A DNA stretch of 64,000 nucleotides from RGIG2041 sp045652745. GTDB taxonomy: Bacteria > Bacillota > Clostridia > UBA1381 > UMGS1253. The DNA is taken from NCBI GenBank assembly GCA_045652745.1, contig JAZRUW010000028.1, positions 56,421 through 120,420 on the forward strand, written 5' to 3'. The notes beneath the pieces are model-generated. The model was not told where the DNA came from. It saw only the letters and a list, made by a program, of their open reading frames with translations, and ran no database searches. Positions within the stretch are counted from its first letter, which is position 1. Each line of letters begins with the position of its first letter. The translations under genes and the position numbers were made by a program. Of this stretch, positions 40,213-48,361 are shown one piece after another.

Positions 40213-40710
40213 TCACCTCATATATCGCACAGCATACTTTGCCGCAAGTCCCGTAAATACACCGCACACTACCGCCAAAATGAGTAGCGGCGGCAAGTAC
40301 GTATACAAAAGCATACTCGACAAAAGCACACTTGCCACGCACACCTGCGCCGCCGAGTGCGCGCATGCCCCGAGCACGCTCACACCAACAATGCTAAACT
40401 TCGTAAATCTGCGCTTTGCAATACCCATGACCACAAGGGATACAACACTTCCGGCGAGGCTATACAAAAGTCCGACAACACCACCGAACAAAAGTGCCCC
40501 GAGCACACTGCGCAAAACTGCAACTACCGCCGCCGCACGAAAGCCGTATATGTATAAAACCAAAAGCACGGCGATGTTGGCAAGGCCGAGTTTGCCGCCG
40601 GGCAAATTCACCGCAAACGGCAACATATTTTCAAACAACTGCAATGCAATTCCCAACGCCGTCAGCATCGACAACAGCACCAGTTTTTTAGTAAGAGCCG
40701 ATGTCTGCAT
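40213..40710 (-). CDS. Gx transporter-family membrane protein (heptaprenyl diphosphate synthase component I-like)
   Basis: A 165-residue polytopic protein with about five helices. LVLLSMLTALGIALQLFENMLPF, LPGGKLGLANIAVLLVLYIYG and VLRSVLGALLFGG are typical of the Hpre_diP_synt_I/Gx transporter family, whose members resemble small-molecule (ECF-type) permeases. The substrate is unknown. It is translated from ATG 40710 after GGGAGGG and overlaps the end of the NusG-domain-II gene by 23 bases, a pairing common in anaerobic Firmicutes. Confidence 0.85.
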   Translation of the reverse strand: MQTSALTKKLVLLSMLTALGIALQLFENMLPFAVNLPGGKLGLANIAVLLVLYIYGFRAAAVVAVLRSVLGALLFGGVVGLLYSLAGSVVSLVVMGIAKRRFTKFSIVGVSVLGACAHSAAQVCVASVLLSSMLLYTYLPPLLILAVVCGVFTGLAAKYAVRYMR

Positions 40711-41062
40711 CACTATGCCCTCCCACAATGCGCACCATCAGACGGTTTGGCAGGCATACCAATGCTGTATTTGCCTTAAAAATTCTCCCCTGCTTTACCT
40801 CTGTTTGGTCAGCGCAATCACTTTCTGCAACATAAGCACCTTTGCCGTCAATTACAATTTTATTATAGCCGTGCTGCGTTTGGCATACATACTCCACCGG
40901 CTCTGCCAGCGCACGGAAATTGTATCCCGCCTGCAACTGTCCATCTACATAAATTTCAACACGATTGCCGCTTTTACCGAAAGCGAACACCTCAAAAATA
41001 AGCATTGCCGTAAGGCTGAGCACCAAAAGTGCGGCAACTAAAATTTTATCCCATTTGTTCAA
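40688..41062 (-). CDS. NusG domain II-containing secreted/anchored protein
   Basis: A 124-residue protein with an N-terminal membrane anchor (about 8-27) and one extracytoplasmic NusG domain II (about 30-118: VEIYVDGQLQAGYNF, then KIVIDGKGAYVAESDCADQTEVKQGRI and LVCLPNRLMVRI). The family occurs beside Gx transporters in anaerobes and is of unknown function; a redox or cofactor-related role has been guessed from gene context. It overlaps the Gx gene and follows the U32 gene by 11 bases. Confidence 0.87.
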   Translation of the reverse strand: MNKWDKILVAALLVLSLTAMLIFEVFAFGKSGNRVEIYVDGQLQAGYNFRALAEPVEYVCQTQHGYNKIVIDGKGAYVAESDCADQTEVKQGRIFKANTALVCLPNRLMVRIVGGHSDADIGSY

Positions 41063-41073
41063 TTCACTTCATC

Positions 41074-43152
41074 CTATTGCACACCGCGATAAAAATGACC
41101 GCGTGTAAATGTATTTTGCACAGGCGCTTCGCCCGTGCCGGACAGATAAGCCTCCAAAACCGCACGCGTTTGCGCCGCATCCTCATCCGTAAAATCCAAG
41201 CGCACCGTGCGCACACCGGCCGCCATCAAATCGGTCAGTTTATCTGCCATGTAGGTCGGTTTGGCATTATACAGCACGTTGACACAAGCCTCCGGTCTGC
41301 AAAGCACCAAAAACTCCGCGTTCGTTCTGTCACGCAGGATAAATCTGCCCTCCATTTTACGGCAAGCGCCGCAATACGAACGCATCAAACAGTTTTGCAT
41401 CACCATCAGCGGCAATCTGCCGTAAGCCATCACCGTCGCTTTTTCCAGCACAGCCGTACCGAGTGCGGTAATTTCCTGCAAATTCAGTTCCGGAGAAACC
41501 GTAATGCGCTCTGCGCCCATTTCCAAAAGCCGCAGCGCCGTCTGCGCATTGTAAACACCGATTCGGAAATCGGTATGCACCCGTTTTTCTTCTTGTAAAG
41601 TATCTATGCCGCAAGCAAGCATGGTATCCGTTCGCACGCTTTGGAGTATTTCTGTCCTTTTATCATCCGTCAGAATTTCCGGAAGTGCGGTTACAAATTG
41701 TGTATTCTCAGCAGCTTGCAATTTTTCCAGTACCGATGCCGGTGCATACAAAATCTTCGGTGCATATTCTAATGCTACCTTTGCCTGGGCAAGCGTCTGC
41801 ACATGCACGCAAAATTCAAGCGCATTTGACTGTTTCGCACGTTTCGGCATTTCAAACTGCAAATCCGCAACGGATGTACGTCCTACTGTGCGTTGTTTTT
41901 CCAGTTCTTCCAAAGCCGAGCGACGAAGCGCATTGAGCGCTGCTACCGGCATAAATACATCTCCGTAGATTTCCACATCTACCTTGCGTGCTTCAAATGC
42001 CGTTGCGCCCGTTTTCTCCAAGCGTGTGCGGATTTCTTCTTCCGTTACCGGACGGTTTTGTGCCGCCTGCGCCACATCTCCGCACACCTCGGCGGTATAT
42101 CCGTCCGCATCGCGCACGAAAAGTCGCGCCGGATGCGACGGCGTAAGCGTGCACGTCATATCAACTGCAATACGGCGAAAATTTGCATTTTCAGCGCACC
42201 GCGCCAACGCCTCCTGAGAAAAGCGTTCCTCCGACACATTGGACGGATTGTTCACACTCATCATTTCTATACCGCGTCGGCCGCGAAAATACGCATCCGT
42301 AAAACCGCTGCGGTTAAAGGCATTAAGCAATGTCTGATAATCTTTTTTATCCGCGCGTTTGCCGCTGTCGAGTAGTTCTCGATACACCTTCGTAACCGTT
42401 GCCACATAAGAGGGCTTTTTGAGTCTTCCCTCAATTTTTAGCGAAGCAATCGGCATAGAACACATCGACTGCAAATTATCCAAAAGTGCCAAATCCTTCG
42501 GACTCATCAGATACCCCGATTTGATTTTTTTGCCGTCCTTTGCATACAAGGTATACGGCAAACGACAAGGCTGGGCACAGCGGCCTCGATTGCCGCTTCT
42601 GCCGCCGAGCACGCTGGAGAGCAAGCATTGCCCCGAGTAAGAAAAACACAGCGCACCGTGCACGAAAACCTCCAGCTCCGCTTTACAGTTTTTCGCGATA
42701 TACGCCATCTGCTTTTCTGAAAGTTCACGCGCCAAAACAACGCGTGTAAACCCCAATTTTTCCAAAGCGCGCACGCCCTCTAAATTGTGCACCGTCATCT
42801 GCGTGGATGCATGCAACGGAAAATCGGGCATCGCCTGCGCAATTGCACGCGCCAGACCTAAGTCCTGCACAATCAACGCATCTACACCGATTTCGTAAAG
42901 ATACGCCGCATAGCGCACCGCTTCTTCCAATTCACTTTGTTTAATTAAGGTATTTTGCGTTACATACAGTTTCACGCCGCGCAGATGGCAATATGCCACT
43001 GCCCTTCGCATCGCCTCTGCATCAAAATTATTGGCCGACGCGCGTGCCGAAAACCGACTGCCGCCGACGTAAACTGCATCCGCGCCGCTCTGTACTGCGG
43101 CACAAAGTGCCGCCTCCGAACCGGCGGGCGCAAGAATTTCCGGTTTATTCAT
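41074..43152 (-). CDS. U32-family peptidase with C-terminal DUF3656
   Basis: A 692-residue protein with a full U32 domain (about 1-380: LAPAGSEAALCAAVQSGADAVYVGG, then the signature ELEVFVHGALCFSYSGQCLLSS and GNRGRCAQPCR) and a long C-terminal extension. Although called peptidases, characterised U32 members act in RNA hydroxylation (RlhA, TrhP) or ubiquinone synthesis and may bind an Fe-S cluster through conserved cysteines. Length and C-terminal YGRLPLMVMQNCLMRSYCG fit the RlhA/TrhP-like branch. It lies 13 bases after zapA in the operon. Confidence 0.9.
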   Translation of the reverse strand: MNKPEILAPAGSEAALCAAVQSGADAVYVGGSRFSARASANNFDAEAMRRAVAYCHLRGVKLYVTQNTLIKQSELEEAVRYAAYLYEIGVDALIVQDLGLARAIAQAMPDFPLHASTQMTVHNLEGVRALEKLGFTRVVLARELSEKQMAYIAKNCKAELEVFVHGALCFSYSGQCLLSSVLGGRSGNRGRCAQPCRLPYTLYAKDGKKIKSGYLMSPKDLALLDNLQSMCSMPIASLKIEGRLKKPSYVATVTKVYRELLDSGKRADKKDYQTLLNAFNRSGFTDAYFRGRRGIEMMSVNNPSNVSEERFSQEALARCAENANFRRIAVDMTCTLTPSHPARLFVRDADGYTAEVCGDVAQAAQNRPVTEEEIRTRLEKTGATAFEARKVDVEIYGDVFMPVAALNALRRSALEELEKQRTVGRTSVADLQFEMPKRAKQSNALEFCVHVQTLAQAKVALEYAPKILYAPASVLEKLQAAENTQFVTALPEILTDDKRTEILQSVRTDTMLACGIDTLQEEKRVHTDFRIGVYNAQTALRLLEMGAERITVSPELNLQEITALGTAVLEKATVMAYGRLPLMVMQNCLMRSYCGACRKMEGRFILRDRTNAEFLVLCRPEACVNVLYNAKPTYMADKLTDLMAAGVRTVRLDFTDEDAAQTRAVLEAYLSGTGEAPVQNTFTRGHFYRGVQ

Positions 43153-43165
43153 AGCTTCCCTCAGC

Positions 43166-43522
43166 TTATCCGCGTGCTGCTAAAGCACGATTTTTACGTT
43201 CCAGTTCCGATTTAAGCACCTCAATTTGTGCCTGTAATCGCTTTTTGTCCTGTTCGGCTTCTTCAAGTTTTGCATCGTAGCTCATAATCTGACCGCGCAA
43301 ATCGCTTTCGGTCTTCTGCGCCTTAAAATGCAAATCCGCCAGATTCAGCGCCGTTAAAACCGCCGCCATATCCATCGTCAGTCTCGGGTTGTAATCCATC
43401 ATTTCCCCGAGCTTTTTATCCAAGTATGCACAAATCTTGTATATGTACTCTTCCGGCTCCTGTGCGGAAATCGTATACTGTCTTCCGCGGATACGTACCT
43501 CAATTTTGTTTTTCTCACCCAT
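43166..43522 (-). CDS. zapA: Cell division protein ZapA
   Basis: A 118-residue FtsZ-ring stabiliser. The N-terminal globular part (about 5-70: KIEVRIRGRQYTISAQEPEEYIYKICAYLDKKL) and the coiled-coil tail (about 75-115) follow the family plan. The start at 43522 has AAGGTGG eight bases upstream; the earlier in-frame GTG at 43534 overlaps that site. It overlaps the NUDIX gene by 8 bases and comes just before the U32 gene, a conserved zapA-U32 order in Firmicutes. Confidence 0.9.
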   Translation of the reverse strand: MGEKNKIEVRIRGRQYTISAQEPEEYIYKICAYLDKKLGEMMDYNPRLTMDMAAVLTALNLADLHFKAQKTESDLRGQIMSYDAKLEEAEQDKKRLQAQIEVLKSELERKNRALAARG

Positions 43523-44072
43523 TGTATTTCCCACCTTTATTTTCGATGTAAAACTTCGTCTTTAATACGCCGATCGCGGTCTTTGCATCGCAAATCTCGC
43601 CGGACATCACCATCTTTAACAGCGTATCGAGCGGATAAGTTAAAACCTCCACAAACTCATCTTCGTCCGGCGCAGCTTGTCCCTTCGTCAGTCCGGTCGC
43701 AAGGTAGACGTGAATTTTTTCCGTGCAGAATCCCGGACTGACATAATCCGCGCCGAGATAAACGTAATTTTCCGCTTGCAGTCCCGTCTCCTCCGCAAGT
43801 TCGCGCTTCGCGCAAGTCAGACTGTCTTCGTCTGGCTCTTTCTTACCTGCCGGAAGCTCCAGCAAAAAGTCATCGAGCGGACGGCGGTACTGGCGCACCA
43901 GGCTGATTTCGTTTTTCTCATTCAGTGCTACAATGCACACGCCCTCACAATGCTCTACAATTTCTCTTTTCGCGGTATTTCCGTTTTGCACCTGCACCGT
44001 TTCCACACGCAGCTGCACCACTTTGCCCCGATATAAAACCTCTGCATCCAGACATTTTTCCTTCTCCAACAC
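43515..44072 (-). CDS. NUDIX hydrolase, ADP-ribose pyrophosphatase type
   Basis: A 185-residue protein with a complete Nudix box at about 77-99 (GKKEPDEDSLTCAKRELAEETGL). EISLVRQYRRPLDDFLLELPAG before it and GADYVSPGFCTEKIHVYLA after it place it with ADP-ribose pyrophosphatases (NudF-like), which hydrolyse ADP-ribose to AMP and ribose-5-phosphate. The start is a TTG at 44072, 11 bases after AAGGAG; no in-frame ATG fits. It is the first gene of the long operon that runs to minE. Confidence 0.9.
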   Translation of the reverse strand: MLEKEKCLDAEVLYRGKVVQLRVETVQVQNGNTAKREIVEHCEGVCIVALNEKNEISLVRQYRRPLDDFLLELPAGKKEPDEDSLTCAKRELAEETGLQAENYVYLGADYVSPGFCTEKIHVYLATGLTKGQAAPDEDEFVEVLTYPLDTLLKMVMSGEICDAKTAIGVLKTKFYIENKGGKYNG

Positions 44073-44106
44073 GCCGCATTCTCCTTTTTTGCATATAATT
44101 ATTTAT

Positions 44107-44135
44107 ATTATATAATTTTTTATTATAAATAGCAA
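44107..44135 (-). promoter_or_regulatory. Sigma-A promoter of the NUDIX-zapA-...-minE operon
   Basis: TTGCTA (44135-44130) and TATAAT (44112-44107), 17-base spacer, reverse strand. Confidence 0.8.
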
Positions 44136-44157
44136 GGAAAACTTTACGCATTTCTAC

Positions 44158-44193
44158 GACAAAAGCCGCACCGAAATGCTGCCGGCACGGCTT
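44158..44193 (-). terminator. Terminator of the BofC-like gene
   Basis: AAGCCG...CGGCTT (44163-44168, 44188-44193) with an inner CCG/CGG pair; on the reverse strand it ends in TTTTG. The stem begins inside the stop codon of the gene. Confidence 0.6.
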
Positions 44194-44581
44194 AACTTGA
44201 AAAATCCTCCAAAATTTTTATAAGTGCTTCTTCACTGCGCAAAATAATCCCTTCATCAAGTTGCGCTCTGTCATACGTCGGCAGCGCAGGAATATGCACC
44301 TGCAACAGCTTAACAATGGCCCGCGTACCGTCGGGGTATACGCGATAGACCGCAATCGCATCGGCATAGGTTTTAAGCACATAATAACCGCCACCCTCCG
44401 GACTTTCTTCGTCGACCTCGCCCACCGCCGCGGCCATCTGCGTCTGCTCCGGCAACTCCATATACGGAAGCATGCTTTGCGGCATAGTCGGACTTTGTAC
44501 GGGATTAATTTGATATATGAGTGCCGCACCAAACAAAACAAGCGTACAAACCCCAAAACAAACAGCAAATTTTTGTCGCAT
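44192..44581 (-). CDS. BofC-like C-terminal-domain protein with membrane anchor
   Basis: A 129-residue protein with an N-terminal membrane helix (about 6-24) and an outer domain. Residues about 66-128 (YYVLKTYADAIAVYRVYPDG, VHIPALPTYDRAQLDEGIIL and SEEALIKILEDFSS) match the BofC C-terminal domain: LP-x-x-D-x-x-x-L-x-x-GI with a terminal LEDF/LEDY. BofC in Bacillus restrains the SpoIVB signalling protease in spore formation, but many Clostridial proteins carry only this domain and have no proven role. It follows the cysteine desulfurase gene by about 55 bases. Confidence 0.72.
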   Translation of the reverse strand: MRQKFAVCFGVCTLVLFGAALIYQINPVQSPTMPQSMLPYMELPEQTQMAAAVGEVDEESPEGGGYYVLKTYADAIAVYRVYPDGTRAIVKLLQVHIPALPTYDRAQLDEGIILRSEEALIKILEDFSS

Positions 44582-44636
44582 ACAACGGCATCCTTTCCTA
44601 TCTCTTTGCCGTTATTTTTGCCGTATGTTTACAAAT

Positions 44637-45761
44637 TTATACCTCTTTTTGGATGTGATAGATTGCATCTGCCGCCTTTTTCACATCGCGTACCGTGTTA
44701 AAATGTCCGAACGAAAAACGCACCGTCCCAGCCGGGAATGTACCCAAAGACCGATGCGCCAGCGGTGCACAATGCAAGCCGCTTCGCACGCAGATACCGT
44801 AGTCTTGCTCTAACCTTGCACCAACCTCTGTCGGTGCAAGTGTATTTATATTCAAGCTCACCACACCGCTCGCCGCCGGCATACCGTACAACTGCACATT
44901 TTGCATCTCCGAAAGCCGCGCACAAAACGCCTGTGCAAGAGAGCGTTCATGCGCCAGAAGTGCGCCGCGCCCGAGGGACTCGATATACCGTATCGCGCGT
45001 CCGAGCGCGGCAATTGCCGGTGCATTTGCCGTGCCGCTGACAAGCAAATCCGGCATCACGGACGGCTGATGTATATCCTCCGAAGCGCTGCCGCTGCCAC
45101 CCTGCATCAACGGCCTTAAATGCACGTGTGGCGCAACATACAACCCGCCCGTTCCAAGCGGTCCCATCAATCCCTTGTGTCCCGCAAAAGCCAAAAGGTC
45201 AATTCCGTCGCGCATGACATCTATATCGGCAATCCCTGCACTCTGCGCACCATCCACCAACAACAGCGCGCCGGCTGCATGTACCGCCTTTTCAATTTCT
45301 GCAATCGGTTGAATTTGACCGCAGACATTGGAAATGTGATTGACAATCACCAGTTTGGTATCTTTTTGCATCGCACGGGCAACGGCACCGGCAGATACAT
45401 ACCCGTTCTCATCCGCCTCCGCCACGGTGTACCTGCATCCCGAGTGTACCACCGGACGCAAAACGGAATTATGCTCCATCCCCGTAATCACTACATGTAC
45501 ATCGGGCGTGCATAGGCCGTGAATCGCCATATTGAGCGCCATGGTCGTGTTGTGTGTAAAAGCAATCTGCTCCGGCACGGCAATTCCGAAGAAATCAGCC
45601 GCCGCCTGCGCAGCATCCGCAATTTTTTCTCCGGCAGCAAGCGCATAACGGTGCCCGCCGCGCCCTGCATTGGCACTGCCGTTTCGCACCGCATCAAAAT
45701 ATGTTTTATAGACAACCGACGGCTTTTGAAGCGTGGTTGCCGCATTGTCAAGATAAATCAT
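44637..45761 (-). CDS. Cysteine desulfurase-family PLP enzyme
   Basis: A 374-residue class V aminotransferase-fold enzyme: IYLDNAATTLQKP at the N-terminus, THNTTMALNMAIHG, LLLVDGAQSAG, the PLP Lys in LLAFAGHKGLMGPLGTGGLYV, and the active-site loop GLHCAPLAHRSLGT with the likely persulfide Cys. It should take sulfur (or selenium) from cysteine (or selenocysteine). It overlaps the upstream DUF3343 gene by 14 bases. That partner belongs to the Se/S-carrier-like family, so the pair may form a sulfur or selenium relay; IscU/SufU-type scaffolds are absent nearby. Confidence 0.9.
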   Translation of the reverse strand: MIYLDNAATTLQKPSVVYKTYFDAVRNGSANAGRGGHRYALAAGEKIADAAQAAADFFGIAVPEQIAFTHNTTMALNMAIHGLCTPDVHVVITGMEHNSVLRPVVHSGCRYTVAEADENGYVSAGAVARAMQKDTKLVIVNHISNVCGQIQPIAEIEKAVHAAGALLLVDGAQSAGIADIDVMRDGIDLLAFAGHKGLMGPLGTGGLYVAPHVHLRPLMQGGSGSASEDIHQPSVMPDLLVSGTANAPAIAALGRAIRYIESLGRGALLAHERSLAQAFCARLSEMQNVQLYGMPAASGVVSLNINTLAPTEVGARLEQDYGICVRSGLHCAPLAHRSLGTFPAGTVRFSFGHFNTVRDVKKAADAIYHIQKEV

Positions 45762-46014
45762 AAGCCGTATACACCTTTCCGCCTTCCGTCTGCTCTACAT
45801 CAAACGCCGCCTTGACCGCAAGTTCGTGCGCTTTGGCATGCGCAAGCACCTCTTCAAACCGCTCCGGCGCGCATTCCAGACCGTAACTGCATCCCTGCAG
45901 TCCCAAATCGGACGGCAGTTGCACCACCTGCACGCGAATATTGTCCTTTTTGAGCAGTTTTTTTGCACGATGTACCACGGATGCGCTGTTGTATACCACT
46001 ACGCATTTTTTCAT
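45748..46014 (-). CDS. DUF3343 / putative Se/S carrier-like protein
   Basis: An 88-residue protein matching DUF3343 (KKCVVVYNSASVVHRAKKLLKKDNIRVQVVQLPSDLGLQGCSYGLECAPE). The conserved cysteines at Cys57 and Cys63 are the suggested carrier sites. Family members sit beside cysteine desulfurases and selenium genes in anaerobes; carriage of a persulfide or selenide is hypothesised, not proven. The gene has AGGTGGG before its ATG and overlaps the desulfurase gene. Confidence 0.85.
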   Translation of the reverse strand: MKKCVVVYNSASVVHRAKKLLKKDNIRVQVVQLPSDLGLQGCSYGLECAPERFEEVLAHAKAHELAVKAAFDVEQTEGGKVYTAYDLS

Positions 46015-46079
46015 ATTCCCACCTCTTTTCGCAGATACATTTTTAGTATCATACTATGCAAGAGGTGCTATATTTGCCC

Positions 46080-46820
46080 CTACCGCTCGAGTTTACTCGT
46101 CTCACCCTCCACGCTCTGTCCCGCACGCATTTTCTCAAAATATGTTTCTATGCCGTCGGCAATTGCATCCGCAAGCAAGACTTGGTACTCCTGCGTTTTC
46201 AGTTTCGCGCACTCCTCGGTGTTCGACAAAAATCCGCACTCCACAATCACGGACGGCACGCGCGGCGTGCGCAGTAAATACAGCGTAGACGGCGCCGCCA
46301 TCGGCACGCGTTTGTTTTCGTTGTCCGCTTTTGTTCGGATTGCATTTTGAATGCAGAGCGCCGCTTGCTGTGCCTGTGCATTTGTCGTATCATAAATCAC
46401 CTGCGCGCCGTGATATTTCTCCTGCGAAAAACTATTCATATGCAGGCTGACAAACAAATCCGCTCCCGCCGTATCACGCAGTTCCCTGCGGCGGCGCATA
46501 TCTGCCTTTTTCTGCTTGGAAATGCCCTGCGTATCCCCATACAATCCGTTTTCATCCGTCCGCGTCAGCTTTACTGCAAAGCCGCGCGCCGCAAGTGTTT
46601 TTTGCAGTTGTTTGCACATCTGCAAATTCAAAACCGCCTCCTGCGTACCGTCCGCCGCAACACATCCCCCGTCCGGCGCGCCGTGCCCCGCATCGAGCAA
46701 AAGGCAAATCTGTTTTGTCTGCGTTTTCTGCGCACCTGCAACAATTGCAATAAAAGCCAGACTCAAAATCAAAATACACAAAAGCAAAACCGCACTGCCG
46801 CGGCGAATAAAAATCAGCAT
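46080..46820 (-). CDS. N-acetylmuramoyl-L-alanine amidase, CwlD-like
   Basis: A 246-residue amidase_3 enzyme with an N-terminal membrane anchor or signal (about 8-30). The zinc-site motifs are LLLDAGHGAPDGG, SLHMNSF and the C-terminal VIVECGFLSN. It cleaves the amide between muramic acid and the stem peptide. Size and STLYLLRTPRVPSVIVECGF resemble CwlD, which starts muramic-delta-lactam formation in spore cortex. That assignment depends on family likeness and the presence of other sporulation-type genes. The start at 46820 has GGAGG five bases upstream; the ATG at 46868 does not. Confidence 0.85.
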   Translation of the reverse strand: MLIFIRRGSAVLLLCILILSLAFIAIVAGAQKTQTKQICLLLDAGHGAPDGGCVAADGTQEAVLNLQMCKQLQKTLAARGFAVKLTRTDENGLYGDTQGISKQKKADMRRRRELRDTAGADLFVSLHMNSFSQEKYHGAQVIYDTTNAQAQQAALCIQNAIRTKADNENKRVPMAAPSTLYLLRTPRVPSVIVECGFLSNTEECAKLKTQEYQVLLADAIADGIETYFEKMRAGQSVEGETSKLER

Positions 46821-46869
46821 GCCTGCCTCCGAAAACCTTTTTGGTAAAGTATATACAAAAGGCGGCATA

Positions 46870-46914
46870 GAAAGAACAAAGGGGATGTGAAAAACTAAGT
46901 TTTCACATCCCCTG
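46870..46914 (-). terminator. Terminator of the asp23-like gene
   Basis: A 14-bp perfect stem AGGGGATGTGAAAA/TTTTCACATCCCCT (46880-46893, 46900-46913), followed by TTTGTTCTTT on the reverse strand. Confidence 0.85.
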
Positions 46915-46918
46915 TAAA

Positions 46919-47317
46919 TTATTCTTCCTCTTTTTTTACTTCTTCTTTTTCTTTCTTCGGCTTCGGCTCTTTTTCAAAGTACACGCCGTCGATGTTGACG
47001 TTTACGCCGAGCACCGCAAGACCGGTCATACTCTCAACCGCTTTTTTTACCTTCTGCTGCAGTTGTGCGGAAATTTCCGGAATCTTTGCGCCATAGCAAA
47101 CCGTGATATGCACGTCGATATTTGCCTTACCGTCGGCAATATCCGCCTTCACACCCTTGGCAACGTTTTTCTTGCCGAGGATGTCAGCAATACCGCCCAC
47201 AATGCCGCCGCTCATCGAATAAATCCCTTCTACCTCCGATGCCGCCGCACCTGCAATTACACCGACAACTTCTTCCGAAATTACTACACTGCCGATTTCC
47301 ATATTTGTATTTTCCAT
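46919..47317 (-). CDS. Asp23/Gls24-family envelope stress protein
   Basis: A 132-residue protein with the Asp23 core (about 6-110: IGSVVISEEVVGVIAGAAASEVEGIYSMSGG, then KGVKADIADGKANIDVHITVCYGAKIPEIS) and a highly charged tail of about 18 residues (KEPKPKKEKEEVKKEEE). Asp23 proteins form membrane-associated assemblies linked to envelope stress; a membrane-anchoring partner is not visible here. The gene has its own AAAGGAG and terminator. Its upstream DNA is the foldback element, and I could not identify a promoter with confidence. Confidence 0.9.
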   Translation of the reverse strand: MENTNMEIGSVVISEEVVGVIAGAAASEVEGIYSMSGGIVGGIADILGKKNVAKGVKADIADGKANIDVHITVCYGAKIPEISAQLQQKVKKAVESMTGLAVLGVNVNIDGVYFEKEPKPKKEKEEVKKEEE

Positions 47318-47351
47318 AATGCATTTCTCCTTTCACGATATCTCTTCTGTG

Positions 47352-47630
47352 TAAGCCGAGGGGAGTCGAACCCCTTAGGCCCTATACTTGTTAAATTACC
47401 GCCCTTTGGCATTGTCGTTCTTGCAAGGCGCCAGCCTTGCTTCACCCTTACGCAGCCAAAGGACAATAATTTTTCTGCGTATAGGGTCTTCGAGTTTAAA
47501 AAAGAGAAAATTCGGATGAAAGACAAGGATAAAATTTATGTTCATACTCGCGTATGTATATAAATTTTTCCGCAGTGTTTCGCTGAATTTGCCTTTTTAA
47601 ACCCTGAGGGGTTCGACTCCCCTCGGCTTA
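47352..47630. mobile_element. Foldback element with 24-bp terminal inverted repeats (MITE-like or structured RNA)
   Basis: The 279-base stretch is bounded by perfect 24-bp inverted repeats (47352-47375 and 47607-47630; each arm contains AGCCGAGGGGAGTCGAACCC or its complement) that begin and end in TA. Inside are two further hairpin arms. In one, GGCCCTATAC pairs with GTATAGGGTC, CCTTTGGC with GCCAAAGG, and GCAAGGC with GCCTTGC. The other, 47490-47600, has AAAATTTAT/ATAAATTTT around CATAC/GTATG. No protein-coding frame is credible. TA flanks fit an IS630/mariner-type MITE; a structured RNA is the alternative. Confidence 0.65.
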
Positions 47631-47911
47631 ACCTTATTAACATTATTTACATTATTACGATGTTGCCCTTTGTTTGCCCGTTGTTTGTCCCTTGGTTGCC
47701 CTTTTTTTCTTCTGCGGACTGATAAAATGCCCATTTATCAATGGTTACAAGCGTAAATTTGTTTGCCCGTCTTTACAATATTTCTCCGTTGTTTTTTGAT
47801 ATTCACTCGAAACTGTCGACAGGAGCAAACCCCTGCCCTACGCACACATTTCAACCAACGCCGTATTTTATATTGGGAAATCGCCGTACGATTTCTTCAT
47901 AATCTCTTCAC
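47631..47911. other. Intergenic region with TTTGCCC-type short repeats
   Basis: No gene is visible. Between about 47660 and 47775 the motif TTGCCC/TTTGTCCC recurs (TTGCCCTTTG, TTTGCCCGTTG, TTGTCCCTTGG, TTGCCCTTTTT, TTTGCCCGTC). A segment AGCAAACCCCTGCCCTACGC near 47825-47845 resembles the CCCCTACGCACAC sequence next to the palindrome at 49801, suggesting scattered repeat debris. Confidence 0.4.
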
Positions 47912-47942
47912 TAAAAAAGGACGTCGCCTGACGTCCTTTTTC
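47912..47942 (-). terminator. Terminator of the atp operon
   Basis: 9-bp stem AAGGACGTC/GACGTCCTT (47917-47925, 47930-47938) with a 4-base loop, then TTTTTTAG on the reverse strand, just after atpC. Confidence 0.9.
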
Positions 47943-47943
47943 C

Positions 47944-48345
47944 TCATTTCTTACCTACACTGATTCTGTTGAGTGCACGCTTGATTTTCAACTCCGCAAG
48001 TTTAATATCCTGCGCCTGCGCTTTTTCCGCTTTTTGATGTTGCGCACGCTGTAGTGCACGCTCGGCGCGCGCAACATCAATCTCATCTGCCCATTCAAAG
48101 GTCTGCGCTACTACGGTCGCAACCTCGTTTGCAAACGAAACCATGCCGCCCGAGCACGCCGCTTCGCGCACGTTCCCTTCGCCATCCGTCACACGCACTT
48201 TGCCGATGTCCAGCGGTGCCAGATACGTCGCGTGACGGCTTAAAATACCGACCTCGCCTGCAGTAGTACGCACCACGATGCGCTGTGCCTGCCCATCGTA
48301 ACACACGCCGTCCGGCGTAACAATTTTCAATTGGAATGTAGCCAT
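47944..48345 (-). CDS. atpC: ATP synthase F1 subunit epsilon
   Basis: A 133-residue protein with the N-terminal beta-sandwich (FQLKIVTPDGVCYDGQAQRIVVRTTAGEVGILSRHATYLAPL) and two C-terminal helices rich in Ala, Arg and Glu (VARAERALQRAQHQKAEK). It belongs to the central stalk and can inhibit ATP hydrolysis. It is the last gene of the atp operon, 16 bases after atpD, and is followed by a strong terminator. Confidence 0.96.
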   Translation of the reverse strand: MATFQLKIVTPDGVCYDGQAQRIVVRTTAGEVGILSRHATYLAPLDIGKVRVTDGEGNVREAACSGGMVSFANEVATVVAQTFEWADEIDVARAERALQRAQHQKAEKAQAQDIKLAELKIKRALNRISVGKK

Positions 48346-48361
48346 ATATACACCCCCAAGT

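Noticed and set aside
47352..47630. tmRNA or tRNA gene, because of GGGGTTCGACTCCCC and CGGCTTA ends
   Set aside because: No cloverleaf body, no tag-peptide frame and no CCA; the T-arm-like sequence is simply present on both arms of an inverted repeat.
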